Positions 33,986 through 44,660 of a stretch of DNA of 64,000 bases are shown one piece after another. This DNA comes from Gnetum montanum (taxonomy: Eukaryota > Streptophyta > Gnetopsida > Gnetales > Gnetaceae). The stretch is from assembly GCA_015680685.1 (NCBI GenBank), contig MNCI01003602.1, positions 208,128 through 272,127 on the forward strand. Reading direction: 5' to 3'. How positions within the stretch are numbered: the first letter of the stretch is position 1; each line of letters starts with the position of its first letter. A program made the position numbers and the translations under genes. The notes under the pieces were generated by a model. It was not told where the DNA came from. It was given only the letters and a program-made list of their open reading frames with translations, and searched no databases.

Positions 33986-34113
33986 TAAGGAGATGTCTAC
34001 TAGGAGACATCCACTTTAGATAAGAGACATCTACATGTAGATGTCTACCCCAAGAAGAAGACATCTACATGTCTTTTCCTGAGTGTGGCCAAGATGTATA
34101 CTTTGTATAAAAG
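33985..34113 (+). promoter_or_regulatory. Internal U3-like block: AGATGTCT array, palindrome, TATA
   Basis: Six AGATGTCT/AGACATCT copies in 110 bp, among them a perfect 22-bp palindrome at 34025-34046 (arms AGACATCTACA). A strong TATAAAAG follows at 34106-34113. The layout copies that of the LTR promoter, but lies in the interior just before the second ORF module, so it looks like a second promoter for that module. Inference from layout only. Confidence 0.55.
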
Positions 34114-34227
34114 AGGTCTACCTAATTTTTTTAATCATAGTGTAGATGTCTTTGTTTTCCAAAAGATGTCTTCTTTTCCATTAAAAAGCACTCATTTCCA
34201 CAAATATAAATTTTTCAAATCCTTACT

Positions 34228-35990
34228 TTGACCATATTTTTTGAAGATAACTACATGGAGATGACTAGGGCTCCATTAGAAGTAGTGATTTCATCAGCTA
34301 TGACCCACAAGAAGGTTGCAATGTCTAGGATTCCACTCAAGAAAAGATCAAGAGTAAGTTACAATAACACTCCTATCTCTTATACATCTCATTTTAGAAG
34401 CACCAGTACCCAACATAGGTTTAAGGTAATGCGAACCATGAACACCATTTCTTAGTGCTTCTTATCATTTCCTTTACATAGGCAATGAACTCTCATGAGT
34501 TATTTTTAAGTTTTGAACTAGGCTGAGTCTATTACTATGAATTTCTTGGTTTTTGAGATTTTTATTAGAGAATTTTATTGTAACTTTGTAATTTCCAATG
34601 TTTTTGTTGAGGCATTCACATCCATGATTGGGGGATTAGTTATTGAGGTGTCTTCCCAAGTTGTGAATGCACTTCTTAGGATATCTAGTACAAATTTGTT
34701 TCATGTTATTATTGATTCTATGGAAGATATTTATACAAATGGCATAATTCCCATTATACATGATGAATTTTGTCATGCCCTATTTTGAAAGTCTGGATCT
34801 TTTGGAAGAGGCAAGATTGATAGAAATAGGATGTCTCTTGATGCTTCCACGTCGTCCCTTATTGTTTTTTATAATATAATTGTAAAAGAGGAAAGTTATA
34901 ATTATCTGTTACCACCTCAAGCTTTTTTTTCTTTACTACCTACTAACAAGATAGCCATTGGACTTAGGGCATACTCTTTGCTAGGACATCTTGAGCTTGT
35001 ACTCTATGGAGAGAATCCTTGGACACCCCTATCTCATTAGCTGGTTGACTCATCAAAGGGATGTACCTATTCCAGAGATTCCCTTGTTTAAAGGTAAGAG
35101 GAGCCTCAGTGAGTATGCTGAGAAGAAGATTTTTTCTCATTCCACCAAAGTAGGACCAAGCACTAAACCACCTCCAACTTAGAAGAAGAATAGGGAAGAA
35201 TCATCATCTAGGTTCTCTCCTTTGTTGAGTAAGTCCAAATCTACTAGGGTCTAGCTCACATCATTCCTAAAGAAGCTCCTTCAACCATTTTCTCAAGCTA
35301 TTAGGTCTCTTGGAAGGAATTAGTCCTACTTTGGTAAGAGAATGAATGCAGCTAGTGTACCTCCTCTAATCAGTTTATGAAGATTACTACTTCTCCTATC
35401 TTTGATAGTAAGAATGACATTCTTGCTCCACTGAGGCACTCTATAGTAGTTGGACCTTCCTATGCATATGAATTAGGGATGGAGTCTGATTTTAAGCCTC
35501 ATGTATCACTGGTTGACATCCAAGGAAAGCATCATGTTTCAACACAGCCTAAGCATCATGGTCACACACTACTTGCACATCATGTTCCACCTTCAGGTGA
35601 TGCTCCCAGATCCTTTGAGCAATAGCCCATGAAGAGAATATTTCTAACCACTACCCATTGGGTTCCTACTAATGTTACCTACTAGATGAGGGAAGATTCC
35701 TTGTCTTCATAATAGACTCCATCTTAGCTTGATGTTCCTACTTCATTCAGTTTTGGGTGAAGCTTTATCCATGATGGGGCTGTGTTCAGCAAATAGAGTT
35801 GTCAAATGAGAATGAGTATCATTCAAGTAGTCCTAGCACCAATAATGATGGTGATGAAGAGAAGACTTATCATCCATCTAGAGCAATAGTTGAATCATAT
35901 TCTGATGATGCAACCAAGGTTAGTGGTTAGGATCATTAGGTGTTCTCTCTCTATTCTCTTTGTTGATGTGCAAAAAGGAGGATGAATTTG
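34228..35990 (+). pseudogene. Second ORF module of element C
   Basis: Three open pieces of one decayed gene follow the internal TATA box. The first (34228-34455) is basic with PLKKRSRV, like a nuclear signal. The second (34537-34788) has FEIFIREFYCNF and VSSQVVNALLRIS, which resembles the REFYAN...INxxxGL pattern of a plant transposon-associated domain. The third (34831-35182) has YNYLLPPQAFFSLLP and PTNKIAIGLRAYSLLGHLEL, then a Lys-rich tail. After it a Pro/His/Ser-rich frame reaches 35625, and acidic text to 35930. No copia pol motif is present. The family is uncertain. Elements D and E have no counterpart, so C probably acquired it. Confidence 0.5.
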
Positions 35991-36446
35991 GGAGTTTTTG
36001 ATGTTGATATTCATATATGTATTTTTGGTATTTTATGCACATATGTGGTTTTAGTATATGATGTGGAAATCATATGTATAGATGTATGGATAGTTTTATA
36101 CATAGATATATGATATAGACTAATGATCATTTTGGTTATCTTTTGTGTGCAACAATTATATGGATAGTTGGATTGATAGATGTATGGATGGTTGTATGGA
36201 TAAATATATGATATAGACTAATGGGGTTCCTTTTGGTTATCTTTGGTGTGATGTACTTCTTGAGACAAATTTTACTTTTACATTGTATTATTTTTAATAT
36301 TTGTACCTTTGAACTACCTTGAACCTTAGAGCCCTTATCCTAGTTCCTAGCTGCCATTGGATTTTATATGTCTTGACATGTTAATATTATTTTTAGTATT
36401 TATTAGTTTATCATCTCATCCATTTTCTTAAGTTTTGGACATAACC

Positions 36447-36460
36447 AAAAAGGAGGAGAT
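36447..36460 (+). promoter_or_regulatory. Polypurine tract of C
   Basis: AAAAAGGAGGAGAT directly before the 3' LTR. It primes plus-strand DNA synthesis and marks the LTR start. D and E have the same tract on the minus strand (AAAAGGGGGAGAT-type). Confidence 0.85.
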
Positions 36461-37634
36461 TATTGACCCTTTGGTATGTCAAAACCTTAAACAAAATGGA
36501 GAACAAGAATGGTTGTCTAGTTATTGTGTATAGGACAAAAACATTGGAGACCATATGAACCTACTAAACATAAATGAAGACTTAAGGAATGAGAGCTAAA
36601 ATGAGATCCCCAAATGAAATCTACAAGGACTTAAGAGGAAGCAAGGACAAAGATGAAGACTACAAAAAAATGAAGAAGTTCCCAAGATCAGGGATGAGCC
36701 AAATCAATGAAAGGAAGCCTCAAGAAGCAAAGCCAAAAAACTAAGAAGAAATCTACAGGAAACAAAAGACATCTTGGTTGAGATACAAATGAAGCAAAGA
36801 AGACATATAGAAAAAACAATAAACATCTACTATTTAGAGAAGATGCCTACATGTATATGTCTCCTAGTAGATGTCTCAATTGTGACAAAGACGTCTACCA
36901 AGAATGCAAGTTTGATGTAGAGAGATATCCCAATATCTAAGAAGACATATCCAATGATCATTAAATAGCTATTGCATGAATTACAAGGTGATTTTAGAAA
37001 TATTAAGGTTATAAGAAAACTTCATTCTCTTGGAGAATGTGTAAGTATTACATGGAAGCAAGTGTCAAAATCAAGAAATTATTGTGCATATTATTCTATT
37101 GTATTTGTATGCCTCATTGTACTATCTTTTGGAATGTTGTAAGACATTTTTTGTGTTGTACCTCAAAGTGAAAGGACTAGAAAATTAGTTACATCATTTC
37201 CTTGTAATTCTTATTTCTCTTTTGTTTCCCTACGATGTTGATGTGCTTCTTGTGAGATGGCATCATCCTTAAGCTTGTCAATATCCTTGAAGATTGAGTG
37301 TTGATGTAATGCCACAACACTCTGGAGCAAAGCTCAAGTTGTACAAGTTGTGGAATCCTAAAAACCACATTCTAAGATTGTCAAGATCTTGTAGGGTTAA
37401 CTAGATTCATGGCATCAAATAACTCTAGAGTAGAGCTTAGAGCTATAAAGGTTGTGGTACCCTTCAAACCACATTTTGAGAGGAAAAATGTGTAGAGTTG
37501 TGCAAGTGATATACCCTTTGAGTGTGGACTACCCAAGTTTGGGAACCACATTAAAATTAGTCGTGTACTTTGTGGCTAAAATTTTTAACTTGGGAAAATT
37601 ATTCATCCTCCCCATCTAAGTTCAAAAATCCTAA
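36461..37634 (+). repeat. Element C 3' LTR
   Basis: Starts TATTGACC where the 5' copy has TGTTGACC, and ends ATCCTAA. AGATGTCT motifs are fewer and more mutated than in the 5' LTR. The TATA-like GGTTATAAGAAAAC is kept near 37008. Confidence 0.88.
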
Positions 37635-38544
37635 AAACCTAAATTAAAAAATTCATAGCCCCAAATTCTTTTATACAAGTCAAATGATGATAATTCACTA
37701 CTAAGAAATTATCTACTCACAAATTCTTCTATGCATAATGTCTCAAGAATTTTCTCACATTCTTACATAATTCCATGTTTTTTAGAAAGATGTTCTCTTA
37801 ATTTAAAGCTATTGCATGTGTCTCTCATGGTTTACATGTTCTCTCATGTTTAATTGAATTTTAAAGCATTGAATTGATGCATATGTTCAAGGCTTAAAGA
37901 ATTTAGAAGTTGTAGAAAAGAATTACCTTTGTTCTCATTCCAATTACCTCTAACAAGAAGGAGTTCACTCCTCATAACACCTTTATTAAGTTTATCATCC
38001 TTTGTTATTTTTGTTAGTATGTTTTACAATTAAATTCAAGGATATTTGGGTGTTTTATAGCTTTATTTTTGTATTTCATGGCATCCCCTCTTTTGAATAT
38101 ACTTTATTACATTATTGTTATTATATTTTCCCAAAAGATGCCTTCAAATATGTAGATCATGGATGCTAGTGCAAGGTTTTGTACCTAGCACCTTTAGGTG
38201 TAGATATATGTGAGCAAATCAATTGGGCTACAACTTATGCTCATGGAATCATCTTTCTTCAAAGCTTGAATCCATGTTAATTTCATGTTGTAGACTTTCA
38301 AGGCATGTTGATTTAAGTGTGCATTTGTCTTATGAACAAATTTAAGAAGCCATCCCATGATTTAAGCCTCCTTAGAGGAGTGTGTGAATCAAATTTCTCT
38401 CAAAATTGCATGAAAGCATGTTTTAGGATGTAAGCTTCAATTTTGAAATTGAAATGTTAAAATGCTTTTTATTACATCTAGACACCTTTAGGATCTATTA
38501 AATAGGAGAAATATACATACTATGTGTAGAAAACACTTTATTAA
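37635..38544. other. AT-rich DNA, nothing supported
   Basis: No gene, repeat or RNA feature recognised. It separates element C from the LINE relic. Confidence 0.4.
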
Positions 38545-40340
38545 TAAAGTTACCAATTTTCTTTGGTGCTATTTCAAGAAGTTCAATTAACTTATAGTTA
38601 TAATTTTCCACTAGAACAAGCCATTCCAAGTATATGTGATGCTCATCTTCTATTACTCTTTGATCACATAAATGACAAGTTCTCTCTTCTCTTAGAATCT
38701 AGACTCATCTACCTATTTTTATTCTAAAATAATGGAAGCTCAATCTTGCTCAGCTAATTTAACATCTTAGGTGATAGGATATAGGAGCAAATGCATAAGC
38801 TACTTTTTTGTCGGTGTCTTCTCTAATGCTATATAGCTAGAATTTTTTCTTTCCTGTTAGGTTACCCAAATGTGAAAAAGTACCTTATTTTTAATACTCT
38901 TATTGAGCTACCTTATATCACAATGCATAATACCCATCTCAATATTTCATTTTTAAACCAAATCATTTCCTCATGGAACCATCCTTTTTATTTTGTAGTA
39001 ACTAAGACTTCCTAAGAAAATTTAGTTGTGCTACAAGAGAGACTATGAACATATGCTACAAATTAACAAACATCTTCTACCTATAAGGGCAACATATGTA
39101 CTTCAAGAAATAGTAAACATATTGTACATGACTTTTAACTTAATATTTTTCAATCAAAAATGCCTCTCAATTTCTTCTATTTTCTTCTAATATTTGCCAG
39201 CAAGTCTAAAACCCCACACTACATACCCATATAAAAGAGTTGGTTGTACAATAGAATAAAATAGTTATTTTTTTTATTTTTCAAGCCAAGATAGTTTCCT
39301 TCCCAAATTTTCTTTTTAAATCAAATAAGTCTTTCAATCCACTAGCAATCCTCTATTTGGTGTGCATCTCCCACTTGTAATTATAAAAATGATCTAGACC
39401 AAGGTATCTATTAGTTGGTATCACATTTATTAGATCCTTTTCAATAGCCAGTGAAAGAATAATCATTATCCCTAGTACCACATACAATAATCTTGGTATT
39501 TTGTAAAGTCATCCACAATGGTAAGCACTTGTTACATGCTCTTCTTAAAATTGAAGCTAAGAGCTACTTTATAAACATACAATAAAATGCTAAAAAAGTA
39601 ATAATTAATTTTAATAGAGTATTTACTTAGAACTTTCAACATCAACTACTTAAGTTCATTAATAAAAATACCAAAAAGTGCAAGAAAAAGAGGATAACAT
39701 TGTTTCACCCTAATAATGCTATGTAATAAACCAATTCTATAAGAGTGGTAATATGTGATTTGTATATATACCTCTTGGTAAACACGTTAAATAGTAGATA
39801 ACAACATGGAGGAGTATATATGTCATATAATCATTTCTATAGCATACTTCAACTAATTGACTCATATACTTTAGACAAATTCATAAAGCATACAAAAGTT
39901 CTTTTATTTTTCCATTTTGGATAATTAATAAGATATTTTAATATGATAAGGTGATTAATACTAGAAAAGTAATGCCTAAACCTAATTTTTGAAACTTCTT
40001 GCACATTGTTTTCTTCCATATATTTCCCAATCTTCATGTAAAAAATATTTTCCAAAACCTTAGCAAAAATATTATTGGTTACAATCAACCTATACTTATT
40101 TAAATAAAACCTATCTTCTTTTATAAAGAAAACAATAGCTCTTTTAGTGCACCATTTTTTATCTAAATCATTTGGAGAGTATTGTTTAGATTTTTCCAAA
40201 CTATTTTCCATACCAAACATTGTTCCCAAGTCAGCATTTATCCACACAGTTTTGTTGCATCATCTACTTTACTTGAGGTTAGCCTTTTAATACCTTGCAT
40301 AGTGTTAACATCAACATTTCCATGCTCAACATGGATCCAT
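38545..40340 (-). pseudogene. LINE (non-LTR retrotransposon) ORF2 relic
   Basis: The minus strand, right to left, encodes LINE RT and C-terminus. At 40247-39849 a 132-codon open frame has YRLIVTNNIFAKVLENIFYMKIGKYMEENN (shown in parts: NIFAKVLENIF, YMEENNVQE), SINHLIILKYLI and FVCFMNLSKVYESI, the RT fingers and first catalytic region, where FVDFxKAFDSI has lost its Asp. Near 39240-39180 comes LYGYVVWGF and KIEEIERHF, the post-RT block. At about 38700-38640 the C-terminal knuckle reads CHLCDQRVIEDEHH. The endonuclease is missing or unreadable to the right. No poly(A) tail or target duplication was seen at the left end. Confidence 0.8.
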
Positions 40341-41099
40341 GACTTATAACGTTTCTAGTGGGTTCTAGACTCTTATTTTCCTTGGTCTTCATGTAGTGAA
40401 AGATAAGATTATATTTATGACATGTTTTCCCAAACCTTCAATTATCAATACTTCATTAGTTCTTATTATTATCAAACATCATGGAATTAATGATTAAAAT
40501 TAAGTTAAAAAATTAATTCAAGATAAGTTCATGCTAATAATATAAAAATATAATTTTTTAATTACCAAGTTCAAGCTTGGCATTCCAAAATAATTCATTA
40601 AACATGCTAACTAACTGAGGTGTTTTTTAGAAAGTAAGATTCAAAAAAATAATATAGTAAATTAGAATCCATGCATGCTACTATTTAACTAAGCAAATTA
40701 TCTAACTAATTCAATGCTTCACTTAGAGAGCATAGTACTTTTATTTCCTCTTTAGGTTATGTCAACAAGATCTATGACAAAAAATCAGGTTACCCAACTT
40801 AAGCAGTAAAATAGATGGCATGCCTATGAAACAAACAACATGTATGCTAGTAGGCATTAGTAGGCAAATCAATGGATAGTAGTAAAAGTAGCAATCCTAC
40901 AATACTGCATGGTGGAAAATCTTAGTATGAACAAGCTCTAGCTCATTCATTTACAAAAATTTGCTCTATAAATCATGTCATTTCCACCCTTTGTGATGAG
41001 GATATTACCCAACCCATGTCTAAACCCCAATATATTTATGCATAAATGTTCATGTATTTTTATGTTTTCCTTTTAGTGTTATTTTTTTTATGATGATCT
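40341..41099. other. Unassigned AT-rich DNA
   Basis: No supported gene. May hold decayed 5' LINE sequence on the minus strand, but I see no endonuclease motif. Confidence 0.3.
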
Positions 41100-41306
41100 T
41101 AGGGTATTTTGACATTTTTTGGAGTGTTTTGAAGCTATTTTGATGACTTTAGGATGTTCCAAGGGATATGGGAACTTATTTATAGGTTTTTGGAGGTTCT
41201 AGGCCTAGAAACAAGCATCTCTATATTTTGACCGTGTAGAGAAGAAATCCCATCTGTATGTGAGACATCCCATTTTTAAGTGATATGTCCCATCTACATT
41301 GTAGAC
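41100..41306. repeat. Target locus of element A: GACATC-rich, left half
   Basis: GACATCCC and ATATGTCCC motifs recur up to the insertion point TAGAC at 41302-41306, and continue on the far side of A (48140-48240) as TAGACATCTCTACTAAGACATCC. With A removed the two halves read as one AGACATC-rich array, like the U3 of the C/D/E LTRs, followed on the right by a plus-strand TATAAATATA (about 48310-48320). It is probably part of another LTR. Confidence 0.5.
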
Positions 41307-42123
41307 TGATGAGTGGCGAGGTACCCCTACACTCAACCATACGAATATGAGCATTACATGTGTGATCTGGTCGAACTTCGCAAACTAAGTGCCTACAGGC
41401 ATTATGGAACACTTAAGGTTAATCGTTCGTTGTCTTCCTAGACTTACTTGTATTTGTCATGGTTGTATCGTTAAGTAAGTATGAGGTATGTGATTTTTAT
41501 ATCTTTTATGTTTTATCTCCTTATGCTAATGAGGGAAAGGGTGAAGAGACTAAGTAACTAGCTTTAACTAACTAAGTTCTAATGCCTAGCATCAGTATCC
41601 ATTCCCACTTGTCGTTCACACCCTGAACCAATAAAACCTTCTGGGATTACCAAATGCTATTCGTTACTAGGATTACCAAGCATAACACATGTGCTCAAAG
41701 CGGTCGTGCTAAATGCACTTAACTAGGAGTGTTGAGGGTTGAGAGAGATTAATTAACTAATAAAGCATTTAAAAAATTAACAATAATTAAAGTCCTAATT
41801 ACCTTAGTCCATGCACTACAAGGTTTATCCAAAAAGTTCATCTTTATTTTCGTACACAAACTTGTGCTCAAGTACAATACTTGCTCGAATAAAGATCCGT
41901 TCACTTTGGGACTCCTACTGCAGGCACATGGAAATTACTTTAAGTCTGGAATGGAAAAACTGCAAGAGTTTGGCTAAGGTCTAGATCTAGATGGAGAAAC
42001 AAGGGAGAGCCACCTCTTATTTATAGATTTGGTAGGGCTGAAATATTGTGTACATGATATTGTGGGGGAAGACACGATATTGTGTACGTGATATAGCAGC
42101 CCATGCGATATCGCATCCCATCA
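41307..42123 (-). repeat. Element A 3' LTR
   Basis: 817 bp. On the minus strand it begins TGATGGGATGCGATATCGC and ends CCACTCATCA. TATAAATA lies at 42018-42025 (minus strand). Just upstream of it are mutated GATATC palindromes at 42050-42115. Confidence 0.92.
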
Positions 42124-42138
42124 TACCCCCATGACTAA
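42124..42138 (-). promoter_or_regulatory. Polypurine tract of A
   Basis: TACCCCCATGAC on the plus strand, i.e. GTCATGGGGGTA on the minus strand, directly beside the 3' LTR. Element B has the same tract at 55508-55519. Short for a PPT but correctly placed and conserved. Confidence 0.7.
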
Positions 42139-44118
42139 ATAAAAACTCGTCCTTGAGTTCCTTACAAAATATTGGGAAGGTATGGGATTATTGACTTGAA
42201 TGGAACTAATAGTGAATGGGATGACATGTGAATGGATCTTCATTACAAAACATGACAAAACTGGTGTTCATGACAACAAGAGTGAACACCTTATACATTT
42301 GACATCAGGCTGTATTTGGTAGCTGAGAGAGAAGAGAGAAGAGAGAAGAAGTATGCTGCTGCCAACAGCAAGATTGTGCCTTTTGTTATCCATCCATAAG
42401 CATGCCATCCATCTCATTTTTTTCATAGCTTCTTTAGCACCGATCCATTCCAAGTGTTCCCTCTAGATCCAATCCATTGTTGTATGATTACCATTTGCAC
42501 ACACAACACAATCTTTATATTAGCAAGGGTAAATGAATCACAATGCAGTGGATACCTTGCTTCGGTGGGAGGTCCATTGGCTGAGTTGTGGTATGGCTGA
42601 TATGGGTCTAGAGATATAATAGTGGTGACTATCGAAGGTGTAGGGGTTAGGAGAAAATCAAAAAAATTGGGTCAGGACCCTCATGACTAAGAGAGAACCT
42701 CCGATAGAAATATAATGGAGAAAGAAAAAAAATAAGAAAGATGGAGAAAAAGAGACAACTATAACATCGATGAAATAGATGTCAAGATGGGAATGAACAA
42801 ATAGAGTGCATTGCAAAAATGTTAAGGGAAAGAATTTAACTAGTGTACCAAATAGGAATGCTAGTGGATCCTCCCCAAAGTAGGCTCATGCCCTTAATGC
42901 CTTGACAAACCCACATTTGAAGAGTCCGTAGGCTCTGGGAATGTCATTTGGAATAAGAGTTAAAGTCTNNNNNNNNNNNNNNNNNNNNNNNNNNNNNNNN
43001 NNNNNNNNNNNNNNNNNNNNNNNNNNNNNNNNNNNNNNNNNNNNNNNNNNNNNNNNNNNNNNNNNNNNNNNNNNNNNNNNNNNNNNNNNNNNNNNNNNNN
43101 NNNNNNNNNNNNNNNNNNNNNNNNNNNNNNNNNNNNNNNNNNNNNNNNNNNNNNNNNNNNNNNNNNNNNNNNNNNNNNNNNNNNNNNNNNNNNNNNNNNN
43201 NNNNNNNNNNNNNNNNNNNNNNNNNNNNNNNNNNNNNNNNNNNNNNNNNNNNNNNNNNNNNNNNNNNNNNNNNNNNNNNNNNNNNNNNNNNNNNNNNNNN
43301 NNNNNNNAAGAAAACATCCAAGCACCCAAGAGAATGGCCAACACAAATGCATCAAGTCCCCTTGAAGTCACATCCTATTCAATCCTTGAGTCCTTCCTTA
43401 GTTTGAGAAATGCCCAGTCACCGATTCGTTGATAGTTCTTATTTAGAAAGGGACTATACATTTCCAAGCTGAGAGAGACCATAGAAATTTATGGATGTAT
43501 GAGTGAAGTGAACTCATTGCCTGCTATATCAAAAGAACCATACCTTAGTATCAACATCATAATCTCAAAGGTAAAAGCCAAACATTAGCAACCAGTAGAA
43601 AAAAATTCATACCATCATTTAATAGCACTTATTGGGTGACGAACTTAAAAAAATGGATAAGACACACACATAAACACAAATAAAATAAAAAGTATGAACG
43701 ATGTTGTAAAAAAAAAAGTTAAAGAAATTGTAAAACAAAAAAGTGCAAAACAAAAATGTGGAAAACAAAAATGTGTAAAAAAAAACTTAAAAGATATGAG
43801 GGTCTCAAATGATCATCATAGGTGGCCATCTCCCCCATGACTGAATTGAAAGGGAGAGATCCAAAATAATGAGCGTTTTTTTGAATTTCTTAAAAGTGTC
43901 CAACTTCTCCCAATTGATGTTTTCAAGTTAAGGGTTGGAAGTTAGCAACACTCATATTCCAATGTATTTATGCTTTTGTTGTGGGTGCAAGTTGTTCCCC
44001 CAGTTCGTTCCATGCATGTTGGTGGTCTTCTCTCTTGATTAGCTATCAACCACTAGATATTCTCTTATTGTGTGGTTGCTACATCCAAGCACCTTTGTAT
44101 CTAATTTTATTGGGCAGA
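42139..44118 (-). other. Non-coding 3' region of A, with assembly gap
   Basis: Between protease and 3' LTR no pol motif is found. It holds the gap of unknown bases at 42969-43307, and A-rich runs with AAAAATGTGTAAAA phrases at 43690-43800. Sequence on both sides of the gap aligns with element B (55949-55979 and 56543 on), where the matching interval is 563 bp, so the true gap is probably longer than 339. Confidence 0.7.
42969..43307. other. Assembly gap (339 N)
   Basis: Run of unknown bases. Frames that cross it are artefacts. Confidence 0.99.
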
Positions 44119-44660
44119 CTAGTTGCATGCAGGAGATGCTGAGCATTCCTCCATGTCATCACCCTCTAAGTCACTGTATGTGATGCATGAAACTTTCTTC
44201 TTCTCGATATTTCCATAAATTTTTTCATTAGATATTTCCAAGGAAAGATCACGGATTCCTAGGCACATGTTGATGGTGTTGAGCCATGTACTACCCATTA
44301 TAATTGGGAATTTCCCCTTGTTACTGTTGACTTTTATCACTAGGAAATTAGCTGGGTATGACCAACCACACACAGTGGTAACAATGTCCTCCACCAATCC
44401 CAAAGGAATGGTGATGGACTGGTCAGCTAGCTCTAGTTGAATATTGCTCTTCTTGAGTGGGGGCAGGTTCTAGGGTTTATACATTTCTTGTGAGATTAAG
44501 TTGACTCTGGAACCTGAGTCAAGAAGAGCCTTATGAGGTTCATTCCCAATGACTTGGAGATAAATTAAGGGACTTTCAGAATCAGAGAGTTTCCTAGGAA
44601 GGTGGCCTACCTTGATCCAGTCAGTAATGGTATGTGTTAACATAACTATATGCGTTGAGC
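44119..44660 (-). pseudogene. Element A aspartic protease
   Basis: The minus strand encodes LIYLQVIGNEPHKALLDSGS, with the catalytic DSG at 44512-44520, then VNLISQEMYKP, a stop, and IQLELADQSITIPLGLVEDI (split by a frame change), and in the open frame 44403-44119 YPANFLVIKVNSN and FPIIMGSTWLNTI, the second half with the LGRPFL-equivalent site as MGSTWL. The ORF goes on to YGNIEKKKVSCITYSD and ends in a Cys-containing acidic tail. It is the family's last coding region. Sister B has ESG at the active site. Confidence 0.85.

Larger units (their letters stand above)
30769..37634 (+). mobile_element. Element C: non-autonomous copia-type LTR element with cargo
   Basis: Both LTRs (30769-31924 and 36461-37634), an iMet primer site two bases inside the 5' LTR, a gag with CCHC knuckle, a second zinc knuckle, a promoter-like palindromic block, a second ORF module and a polypurine tract are present in the right order on the plus strand. 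Flanking 5-mers AACCC (30764-30768) and AAACC (37635-37639) agree at four of five positions and are the likely target duplication. No integrase, RT or RNase H motif is found in the 4.5-kb interior, so this copy depended on a helper. Confidence 0.85.

Noticed and set aside
42886-43432. Four frames of 125-163 codons
   Set aside because: They are open only because they cross the run of unknown bases.
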